A stretch of 64,000 nt of DNA, taken from positions 1 through 64,000 of the forward strand of contig CAUZSN010000002.1 of NCBI GenBank assembly GCA_963582345.1, given 5' to 3'. The stretch's first letter is position 1. Each line of letters begins with the position of its first letter. This stretch comes from CAUZSN01 sp963582345 (lineage in GTDB: Bacteria; Planctomycetota; Planctomycetia; Planctomycetales; Planctomycetaceae). Of this stretch, positions 17,851 to 25,599 are shown piece after piece. A program made the position numbers and the translations under genes. The notes below the pieces were generated by a model. It was not told the origin of the DNA. It was given only the letters and a program-made list of their open reading frames with translations, and did no database searches.

Positions 17851-19419
17851 TTATTCCAGATCACTCAGGACCACATGTGCCGCGTTGTGACCCGGAGCGC
17901 CACTTACTTCCCCCCAGGGATGCATGCCCGCGCCACAGAGGTAGAGTCTCTGGATCGGTGTCCGGTAATATGCCAGCTCTTTCAATGGTCTTTGCCACAG
18001 CATTTGCGTGCTTGTACCGTCCACGTGGTGGATGTTGCCGTCGGTTAGGTACATGCGGCTCTGAAGATCAGCGGGCGTAAGAAGCCGGTAATCCAGCACT
18101 GCCCGGCTGAAGTTGGGAGCATAGCTATCCATTTGGGCGAACAGGCGTTTGGCCATTTCTTCTCTCCGATCATCCCATGTCCCCTGTCGCAGACGTATGG
18201 GTGCCCAATAGATGTAAGCCGACCAGGCATAGCGCCCGGGTGGAGCCAAAGACGGATCGTAGATACTGGGGGTTAAGGCTTGGATGAGGGGAGCACGGGG
18301 CAGCTTGCCCCGCTCGGCCATTTGCCACGCGGCCTCGCGGTACTCACGGTTGGGTCCTATAGTCACATCTGCTCGCCGCAGTTGTTCTGCGCTCAGTCCG
18401 TGCTTTATACGATACTCAGGAAACTCTGACAGTGCACAATGCAGCTTGAGGCAGGTTCCGACTTGGGTCTGTATACCCTGTACCCGCTTGACAAATGTGG
18501 CATCCAGTTGCGCCGGGTCGACCAACCTGAGGAAAGTGCGCTTTGGGTCGGCATTGGAGATTACGGTGCCGCCTAGTATCTGTTCGCCTGAAACCAGCTC
18601 AATTCCATACGCTTGACCGTCTTCCACTACAATCCGCGATACTGGAGATCCGGTGAGAATCTCTACGCCGAGTTCGCGAACCGTCTTACCCATTAGTGCA
18701 GTGATCTGGCCCATGCCCCCTCGTACATAGCCAGTGGGTACCGGCTCGCCTGTTTCGGTATAGTTGCGTAAAGTAAACCAAATACTCCGAAGCAGCCCGG
18801 TTCCGACGTCATAGGCGCTACCGATGTCCGGAGCTCCCCCTTCTGCATTCCGCATGATGTCCGACTCAAAAAACTGGTCGGCCAGGTCAGCAATCGAATG
18901 CGTCAGGACAGTGTGAAGTGCCTGCTGATCAGCGGGATCTGAACAACGTGAATAGAGTTCATCTAGCCGGGGAGGCGCTTGAAGCAAATAGGGTCCCAGA
19001 ATGCGGCTAATCCGAGACCAGAACTCCTGCCAGCGAGGGAAGGCTTCCGCATCGTTCTGCGAAAACTTGGCAATTTCACTTCGGAAAGAATACTGATTTT
19101 CATTGGATGTCGCGCTGTCGGAGGGTTGACGTGTATAGAAATAGCGACCGTCAGGCAAAAGCCGAATTGAATCTTTCTTGTCAACCTTTAGTCCACGTTC
19201 AAACAGGCGCATCTCTTTGATGATTTTCGGACGAAGGGCCCAGACCACATTGGCACATGTCGAAAAACGATAGCCGGGAATTAGCTCCTCGGTCACACAA
19301 CAGCCTCCGATGATGTCGCGCGCCTCAACGATTAGCACACGCTTTCCCGCCTGTGCCAAGTAAAAGGCTGCGACCAGGCCGTTGTGTCCCGAACCGATGA
19401 TAATAGCATCGTATTGCAT
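17851..19419 (-). CDS. NAD(P)/FAD-dependent oxidoreductase (phytoene desaturase/PYROXD2-like)
   Basis: A 522-residue flavoprotein. The N-terminal dinucleotide-binding motif IIGSGHNGLVAAFYLAQAG runs into VLIVEARDIIGGCC; the substrate-side region holds YVRGGMGQITALMG, and the C-terminal FAD motif is YLCGAGMHPWGEVSGAPGHN. This pattern belongs to the CrtI/PYROXD2 group. The enzyme may act on carotenoid-like or other lipid substrates; no carotenoid genes are adjacent, so the substrate is undetermined. No signal peptide. Start ATG 19419. Confidence 0.9.
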   Translation of the reverse strand: MQYDAIIIGSGHNGLVAAFYLAQAGKRVLIVEARDIIGGCCVTEELIPGYRFSTCANVVWALRPKIIKEMRLFERGLKVDKKDSIRLLPDGRYFYTRQPSDSATSNENQYSFRSEIAKFSQNDAEAFPRWQEFWSRISRILGPYLLQAPPRLDELYSRCSDPADQQALHTVLTHSIADLADQFFESDIMRNAEGGAPDIGSAYDVGTGLLRSIWFTLRNYTETGEPVPTGYVRGGMGQITALMGKTVRELGVEILTGSPVSRIVVEDGQAYGIELVSGEQILGGTVISNADPKRTFLRLVDPAQLDATFVKRVQGIQTQVGTCLKLHCALSEFPEYRIKHGLSAEQLRRADVTIGPNREYREAAWQMAERGKLPRAPLIQALTPSIYDPSLAPPGRYAWSAYIYWAPIRLRQGTWDDRREEMAKRLFAQMDSYAPNFSRAVLDYRLLTPADLQSRMYLTDGNIHHVDGTSTQMLWQRPLKELAYYRTPIQRLYLCGAGMHPWGEVSGAPGHNAAHVVLSDLE

Positions 19420-19556
19420 AGAGAGAGTTCTTTTCTCGTCTGCGCCTCAAACGCCTGTTGCATTTCGGTCACAACGTTTACCACGCAAAGCCTACGGTTG
19501 CAATTGGTGCTCCTTGTAGTTCAAAAAAACTTCATCCGCCATCGTATAGGTACAAC

Positions 19557-19877
19557 TCACATCTTGCCATATTGGAATAGTCTTTCAACGATCAGAGCAA
19601 TCCCACTTTTGTGCCACGAGATTTCTGTGTCAGCGAAAATCGTATCCGGCGAAAATAGCGCACCGACGTCTTCCAGAATTTCCTGACCCAGAATCCAACA
19701 TTTTGACAGCCAATTGACATCGTTGATTGTCGGACAGGAGAAACCGCTTTTTGTAAGGTTTTCCTTGAGGAACTGATTATCGGTCTGGAGGTAGTCGATC
19801 ACAAATTGCTGTTGTTGATGGACCCAGCCGACCAGGATGAGGAAATAGAATTGCCAGTGTTGTAGAATGACGCCTAT
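19557..19877 (-). pseudogene. transposase 5' relic (integrase-type, planctomycete IS)
   Basis: The minus strand reads WQFYFLILVGWVHQQQQFVI followed by DYLQTDNQFLKENLTKSGF, ILGQEILEDVGALFSPDTIF and a degenerate WHK. This follows the N-terminal pattern of planctomycete helix-turn-helix/rve transposases (YLRxENQxLRE...LGRKxLxEIATLxTPDTILRWHR). The DNA-binding part is worn and the integrase catalytic core is absent. A palindromic 65-bp repeat lies immediately upstream of it (19883). Confidence 0.7.
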
Positions 19878-19882
19878 GGCTC

Positions 19883-19946
19883 GCCAGATGCTGATTGGTG
19901 GCGCAAAACAGACAGCATCTGGATAAGTTCGTGGAAAATTCAGTGG
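19883..19946 (+). repeat. dispersed palindromic repeat, copy 2
   Basis: Second copy of the repeat at 9181. Here the arms CCAGATGCTG (19884-19893) and CAGCATCTGG (19913-19922) are perfectly complementary around a 19-nt loop. Position next to the transposase relic suggests an insertion-sequence end. Confidence 0.7.
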
Positions 19947-19984
19947 CTGAGATTAGAGAATTTTAAGATTCACAAGTCCAGAAA

Positions 19985-20506
19985 TTGCGTAAAATACAGG
20001 TCGGCCGTTTTTTTTCTGCACGGAGTCTCGATGAATTCCATCGACTATTAGTCGCCAAAATTCGTCAGGGTGATGCACGGGTGTGGGATGAGTTTATTGA
20101 GCTATTTGAAGGCCGCCTGGGTGCCGGGCAACCAGTGAGGACATTGTGTCAGAGACGTTCAGGGGGTTTCTAAGCAGTTTTCCGAATTGCGACGAAAACA
20201 CTCCGCTCGAAAGCGTTCTATTCGCCATTGCTGTTCACAAGTTAGCCGATATCTTGCACCGACAGGGGCAGCGACCAACTATTCCGTTAATGGCTCACGA
20301 TTCGGATGGCGACTATTGCAAACCACCCGGCAGCGACAGGACCGCTTCCAGCTTGTTTCGAGGTCAGGAAGTTTGCTAAGCAATTGAGTATCGCAGAACA
20401 AGCGGTTGCCAACCACAAACATTTCTTCATTTTAAAACTGAAAGATGCTGTTGCACGCACGCGTCTAAAAAATATCGATCTGGCCGGCTTTGGAATTTCC
20501 CAGTGA
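19985..20506 (+). pseudogene. ECF sigma factor pseudogene (three frames)
   Basis: Three successive frames give one planctomycete-type ECF sigma factor. Frame 1 reads DEFHRLLVAKIRQGDARVWD and ELFEGRL. After a short deletion frame 2 reads ATSEDIVSETFRGFLSSFPN with LESVLFAIAVHKLADILHRQ (sigma region 2). After another shift frame 3 reads LSIAEQAVANHKHF and KLKDAVAR (region 4) to TGA at 20506. A poly-T run near 20010 is another possible slip site. It cannot produce a full protein without at least two frameshifts. Confidence 0.85.
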
Positions 20507-20727
20507 CGGAATTGTGGAATTCAGTCTGAAGAATCGCCAGCAATCATGACTGCAGCATTCCGTTTTGGGTGAAGTATCAGTCAAAATGTCTAAGGAATAA
20601 AGAAATCCAAGTGTCTAATTCCGAAGAAAATGAAGGGAGCACTAGGGATGGATGCGAACAGCGATACGGACATTCGGATTCCGTCATTTTTTGGTCATTC
20701 GCCATTAGGCACTTATCGTTTGTAATC

Positions 20728-23286
20728 ATGCGACTTGCAGCAATCGTAGTCGGGTCATGGCTGGTTTGTGTGCCACTTATCGGTGTGGTCTGGGCCGACG
20801 AACTTACGGACAAATATTTAGAGCAACTACGGCAGCGGCGTTTGTTTAGCGTAGCGGAAGGATACTGTTTGCGACAGTTGATGTTGGATCAGTTGCATTC
20901 CACCGAACGGGCCAACTTGACTCTGGAGTTGTCGCGGACATTGGCCGAGCATGCCAAGCATTCGACAGGCCGCGAACAAGCTGATCTGTGGAAGCGGGCG
21001 GTTGACGTTCTTGATGATTTTCTTGAAAAAGAGCCGCGAAGCCCGCGACGATTGATGCTAGAAGTTCAGGCAGCTTTTGTTGCCGCATCGCAGGTGGAAT
21101 ATCGGCGATGGCCGGCCGAGTTACAGTCGTATGACGAAGGTGCCGAACAAAAAGTGTTGGTAGCGGTTAAAGCCGTCATTCCGAGATTGACGGAATTGGA
21201 AGAACGCTTGGCAGATCACGTTCGCACAGCACGGCATCGGGGAAATTCCGATGGTGGTGAGCTACCGTACCATCAAGCGAGAACCCTTCTGCTGAATGTT
21301 CGCTATCGGCTGGCGATTGTGTTGTTGGGAAAATTCAAGATGTTGTCCAAAGATTCCGCCGAACGTGCAGCCGTTATGGTTGATGCGGAAGAGCGTTTGC
21401 GACAACTGACTGGTGGAGCTCGCGGAGCGGAACTGACATGGCACAGTCAGGTGCTCCTGGCCCAGGCTCATCGGCTCCGCAATGATTGGAAGCGTGCAGA
21501 CGGGCTGCTGGCGACTTTGGAGAAGAGTGAAATGACTGCCGAGGTTCGGAACCGCGTTGTTGCTGAGCGTGTGCGACTATTGATGGCGACGAAGAATGTC
21601 ACGGATGCCGCAAAATTGCTGGTCAATTACCGCAAAGCTGGCATTCCGATGCCGGGTGAACTTCGCTTTCTGAACGTCAAAGTGCTTTTGGCGCTCTGGA
21701 AGGTTGCCGTCGAAAAGAAGCAAATGTCGTTGGCGGATGGTTTGATGCAACAAATCCAGGCGTATGTCGGACAGACAGAGAGCGAACTGGCAGGCTATTG
21801 GGGCCGTCGGTGTCGTCTTTTTCTAGAGTTGGCCAGGGAGAAGCACGAATTCGGTGACGAATTGGCGCTGATCATTCGTAAAGCTCGATCGTTGTATTTG
21901 ATGGGAAAAGTCGATGACGCTGTCAAGAACTACGGGATGGCCGCGAACGTGGCACACCTCGCCGGGAAAGAAGATCTGGCTATGGAATTAGGGTACACGC
22001 GGGCGTCGATCCAACTTCAAGCGAGTCAGTTTTCAGCCGCCGCCAGAAGTTTCCATGACTTGGGGAATCAATATCCGTCAAACCCGCGCACTCCCAATGC
22101 CCACCTGCTGTGGAGTTTTTGTTTGGGTAAACTGTACAACCAAGAGCCTTCGGATAGTCGGCTAACGGCCTATACTAAGGCACTGGTCGACCATCGTGCG
22201 AAATTTTCTGATGGATCGACGATTGCCGAGGCAACGTGGATGTTCGCCGTGTTGCAGGAACGTCAGTGCCAGGTGACGCGAGCTTTGAAACTGTACGAAG
22301 AAATTCCTGCCGAACACCGCCGCAGCTCGAACGCTCAGCTCAGCATTGCACGGTGCTACGAAAAAATCCTCGCACGGCTTCACGAGCAGCATCAACCGAC
22401 GGCCGATTGGGAACGGGTGGCGATCGACCAGCTCGATTCATTCATAGCGATGTTCTCAAAAGATGCTCGAAGCCTAACTCAGCAACAGGCCGAAATCATC
22501 ATGCGACTGGCTCGGATCCGATTGAATCGACGGCCGTCGGAGTTTGCTGAAGCGGACCAACTGCTGGAACGGATTCTCGCAGGTCGGCAATTCGTCAAGC
22601 AATTTGTTCAAGGAATAGCCACACCAGCGTACGATGCTTGGCAGCGACTGTTCAATATGTCGGCCCAATTGCGCATCGTTTCTCTTGCCGGTCAGCAACG
22701 GTTGGCTCAGGCGAGGGCGTTGCTGAAGACGTTTTCAGCAAGTAGTCCATCTGAAGTTTTGAGTGTGCTGGACGGCCTGATTCAGATAGCGGACAACGTC
22801 GATGAGCACACTCGCCGTGGTCTGGCTGACTTACAGTTACAAGCAGCAGAAGGGTTGAATGCTCGCCGGTCTCAGTTGAGCGTGACTGAGCGTCGGCGTT
22901 TGGACAGTTGTCTGGCTCAAGCCTGCGTAGCAACCGACCAGCCGCGCAGGGCGGTGGAAAAATACGACGTTCTGTTACGCGAGTCCCCGCGTGACAAACG
23001 GTTGCGACGGACGGTTTCGGAATTGATGACTCAAATTCGCACGCCCGAATATCTGAGCAAAGCGAAAACTAGTTGGCGAAAACTGCAGATGCTAGAAACA
23101 AAGGGAAGTCAAGACTGGCTGGATGCCACTTACAACGTCGCGTGGTGTTGTTTTGCACTGAAGGAATACGGCCAATGCCGGAAACTGATTCAAGTCACGC
23201 GTTTGCGATATCCAGATCTAGGTGGTTGGGAACTGCAGACTAAGTTTACCAATCTTGAAAGGGATGCCGTAAAAGCAGAAAACTGA
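20728..23286 (+). CDS. exported TPR-repeat protein
   Basis: An 852-residue protein starting at ATG 20728 (MRLAAIVVGSWLVCVPLIGVVWADE), a clear signal peptide. The in-frame extension upstream to 20569 reads as non-coding. The mature part is almost wholly helical with tetratricopeptide-like units, for example around YLMGKVDDAVKNYGMAANVA, ASQFSAAARSFHDLGNQYPS and CFALKEYGQCRKLIQVT near the end. Arg/Leu-rich and periplasmic by prediction; such TPR scaffolds often organise envelope or secretion complexes in planctomycetes. No partner gene is adjacent. Confidence 0.85.
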   Translation: MRLAAIVVGSWLVCVPLIGVVWADELTDKYLEQLRQRRLFSVAEGYCLRQLMLDQLHSTERANLTLELSRTLAEHAKHSTGREQADLWKRAVDVLDDFLEKEPRSPRRLMLEVQAAFVAASQVEYRRWPAELQSYDEGAEQKVLVAVKAVIPRLTELEERLADHVRTARHRGNSDGGELPYHQARTLLLNVRYRLAIVLLGKFKMLSKDSAERAAVMVDAEERLRQLTGGARGAELTWHSQVLLAQAHRLRNDWKRADGLLATLEKSEMTAEVRNRVVAERVRLLMATKNVTDAAKLLVNYRKAGIPMPGELRFLNVKVLLALWKVAVEKKQMSLADGLMQQIQAYVGQTESELAGYWGRRCRLFLELAREKHEFGDELALIIRKARSLYLMGKVDDAVKNYGMAANVAHLAGKEDLAMELGYTRASIQLQASQFSAAARSFHDLGNQYPSNPRTPNAHLLWSFCLGKLYNQEPSDSRLTAYTKALVDHRAKFSDGSTIAEATWMFAVLQERQCQVTRALKLYEEIPAEHRRSSNAQLSIARCYEKILARLHEQHQPTADWERVAIDQLDSFIAMFSKDARSLTQQQAEIIMRLARIRLNRRPSEFAEADQLLERILAGRQFVKQFVQGIATPAYDAWQRLFNMSAQLRIVSLAGQQRLAQARALLKTFSASSPSEVLSVLDGLIQIADNVDEHTRRGLADLQLQAAEGLNARRSQLSVTERRRLDSCLAQACVATDQPRRAVEKYDVLLRESPRDKRLRRTVSELMTQIRTPEYLSKAKTSWRKLQMLETKGSQDWLDATYNVAWCCFALKEYGQCRKLIQVTRLRYPDLGGWELQTKFTNLERDAVKAEN

Positions 23287-23441
23287 AACTCCGCTACGTC
23301 TTCCAAGTGAGGCTTAGTGTAGGGTGAGCATTCCCACCACAGCATCTTGCGATTTTATGGGCGGCGCCTACTCGAATCTTTGCCTTTCGAGCAATATGGC
23401 TTTGAAGGAATTCGCGCTGTCCTACCCGCTAGCTCAATATC

Positions 23442-23467
23442 AAAGGCCGCTGTCATATGCGGCTTTT
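23442..23467 (+). terminator. bidirectional hairpin terminator
   Basis: AAAGGCCGC at 23442-23450 and GCGGCTTTT at 23459-23467 form a stem with an 8-nt loop (one G-T pair) followed by T residues; the reverse strand also has T residues after the stem. It lies between the converging TPR gene and the secreted-protein genes. Confidence 0.65.
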
Positions 23468-23569
23468 ATTGCTCTTGGTGGCTCCACAAACTGCGGATTG
23501 AAAATGATCCTTAACTTAGACGCCTCTTGGGCAGTCTGTGGCGAAGGTGCAACAAGCGATGGTATGGTT

Positions 23570-24061
23570 TTAAAGGGCGCGTTTCCGCACGTGCAACGTT
23601 GAACAACGCGGCGGCTTCGGCAGCATCGATGGATTGGGCTTCCATCTCGGAACGTTGTGAAAATAGTAGCCCAGTTGAGTTGTATCCACGGGCTCTGCGA
23701 CCATCGGGAAACGGCGAATCAGTTTTGCGCGACCAATACGGCGTTGCCCATACCAATTGTCAGGCCAATAGCGCATGTATTCGACACTCTTTCGCTGAAT
23801 GGGCCACTTTGCGACTCGCGCCCAACTGTGATCGGGACTTCCATTGCAAGAATCGCAGCACTCGCAGTGGGCCAGGGAATTATCGGTTTCTTGAATCTGT
23901 TGATTGCCGAAGTAGGCTGCTGGATACGCGAGTATGCGAGGCGTCAAATTTGACACTCGCACCAGCCGCGGCCACTCGCTTGCACCAACGGACGCTGCCG
24001 AAATCAGCGAAATGCTCGCGACGAGAATCACCGCGAGTCGTTTGAAATTTCCTGTCTGCAT
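23570..24061 (-). CDS. small secreted protein 3 of a trio
   Basis: A 163-residue protein with a signal peptide (RLAVILVASISLISAASVGA). The mature part has a short Cys-rich patch (HCECCDSC), then AKWPIQRKSVEYMRYWPDNW and a TQLGYYFHNVPRWKPNPSM tail of a type seen in planctomycete secreted proteins. No known domain. It follows the gene at 24156-24707 by 94 bp on the same strand. Confidence 0.7.
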   Translation of the reverse strand: MQTGNFKRLAVILVASISLISAASVGASEWPRLVRVSNLTPRILAYPAAYFGNQQIQETDNSLAHCECCDSCNGSPDHSWARVAKWPIQRKSVEYMRYWPDNWYGQRRIGRAKLIRRFPMVAEPVDTTQLGYYFHNVPRWKPNPSMLPKPPRCSTLHVRKRAL

Positions 24062-24155
24062 GATTGATTTTCCCAGATCTCTTAACCTAAAGATTGATGT
24101 GGACTTCCGGTTGCTTTTTCAGAGTTGTTGATTTCGGTCTTTCGTTTCAGCTTGT

Positions 24156-24707
24156 TTAAGGAGCGATCCTGCTGATTGGCGTGAGTCGACTGGCAGGAAT
24201 ACCCCTGCCGTAGTTCATTGTGTAATTCACATTCGGCGCTAACGGAACGACCATCGGAACACCAGTAATGGGCGAAGCAAACACCCGTGCATCCCGCTGA
24301 TCGTAGTCGTGTGGATCGGCCGCATAAGTAATTTTGTAGAAGCCGATCGGCGGGCCCCACCGGTCCAGTAGGCCGATCAGGGAATCGGACTGTGCCCGGT
24401 TTCTGGTATCGAACAGATTGCGTTGGTTATTCCACCAATCGCGCGCCCTGCAACCTACGTTTTCGCAGTCGATACAGGAACGGCACGTGTCGGTATGGCA
24501 TGTTGGTTTTGGACTGACACATCCACAACTACCGCAATCAGACGCGCACGCATCGGTCACCGTGTTGAAGTTGGTTCCATGCGAATCTGAAACGCGGATT
24601 AGTCCGACGGTACCGGGTTCAGAGCCAAGGCTTGGAACCGTGGTCACCACCGCAAACAGGCTTGCCGCTAGGAATAGATGTCCAAAGTTCCGTGGCATGT
24701 TATTCAT
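24156..24707 (-). CDS. small secreted Cys-rich protein 2 of a trio
   Basis: A 183-residue protein with an N-terminal hydrophobic signal (HLFLAASLFAVVTTVPSLGS). Residues about 53-88 hold ten cysteines in CASDCGSCGC and CHTDTCRSCIDCENVGC, suggesting disulfides or metal binding. The C-terminal half contains RWGPPIGFYKITYAADPHDY and DARVFASPITGVPMVVPLAP. Start ATG 24707, or 24698 three codons later. No family with known function recognised. Confidence 0.72.
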   Translation of the reverse strand: MNNMPRNFGHLFLAASLFAVVTTVPSLGSEPGTVGLIRVSDSHGTNFNTVTDACASDCGSCGCVSPKPTCHTDTCRSCIDCENVGCRARDWWNNQRNLFDTRNRAQSDSLIGLLDRWGPPIGFYKITYAADPHDYDQRDARVFASPITGVPMVVPLAPNVNYTMNYGRGIPASRLTPISRIAP

Positions 24708-24775
24708 GGGATTCTTTCTGACTCAAGGTATTCAATCCAGTCAATGTCAAAAGCGATTCGCAGTCATTGACAGTG

Positions 24776-25282
24776 TTAGCGGAGCCAAGAATTCGCCAAA
24801 CGAGCAAACGGAGAAATGGATGTACGGTACTTCACTGTGACTTCCGTCCCCCGCAAATCCCAATTGTCGTGCGACTCTGCGCCAAACGGTGTCCAAATGT
24901 ACCAGCCTTTGACTTCGTAGAAGTACGGAGGATACAAGCCTCGGTACGTGTGTCTGTACAGCATCTCGTGTGGTGCGAATGCATGATTGGTGAATACGGT
25001 TCCGCCAACCTGCAAAGGAATATCTTGACGTGGCGCCGGGTACAACGGCGAATTCAATTGAGGATACCCGGTCAACATCTCTGTGTTTGATTGGCTATCC
25101 GGCGTTGTGTGGTTGTCAAAACTAATTGGCCACGCTTGATGCTGCTGAACGAATCGCGACGGAACACCATTAAATGTTGTTTGCCCAGGACTGTGGTAGA
25201 TCTGTTGTGCCTGTGTGGGCTGATAAACATATAACGTGAGCAACGCGGCCGCGATAGCGGTTTGTATCATCATCCGAGTCAT
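24776..25282 (-). CDS. small secreted protein 1 of a trio
   Basis: A 168-residue protein with signal peptide MTRMMIQTAIAAALLTLYVY ending near PTQAQ. The mature part is rich in Pro, Tyr and Gln and ends in YFYEVKGWYIWTPFG with WDLRGTEVTVKYR, a tail of conserved look shared with planctomycete secreted proteins. It is the first of three same-strand genes spaced 68 and 94 bp apart, a probable operon running away from the topoisomerase genes. Function unknown; a cell-surface role is only inferred from export. Confidence 0.72.
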   Translation of the reverse strand: MTRMMIQTAIAAALLTLYVYQPTQAQQIYHSPGQTTFNGVPSRFVQQHQAWPISFDNHTTPDSQSNTEMLTGYPQLNSPLYPAPRQDIPLQVGGTVFTNHAFAPHEMLYRHTYRGLYPPYFYEVKGWYIWTPFGAESHDNWDLRGTEVTVKYRTSISPFARLANSWLR

Positions 25283-25599
25283 GAATTCTCCCTTGCAAGG
25301 CCGTGAACGACCGAGTCTGAATTCAGCCGTTCGGTCATCCGAAGTCCGATTCGAATTTGTCTGTGCCGAGACGGTCTGCTGTCAAAGCAATACAATCATT
25401 CGGTTGGTGGCAATCGTCGAAATGAATCATTCTGAGAGTTTTATACGGATGCGCTTTGTTTTCCCGAATTCCCTGCTATTCAACGAGTTAAAACGCCCTT
25501 ATATATGAAAATTTCGCTATCACAATTACAATCATGCGAATTGATTAAACTTGTAAGACCACCAGAATCACTAAAATACGACACTCTTGTGACAACCTG
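25283..25599. promoter_or_regulatory. divergent upstream region of secreted trio and parC/parE
   Basis: A 317-bp spacer between divergent gene starts, so it must carry promoters for both sides. The right half is AT-rich (around 25480-25580), but no -35/-10 pair is convincing. Confidence 0.4.
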
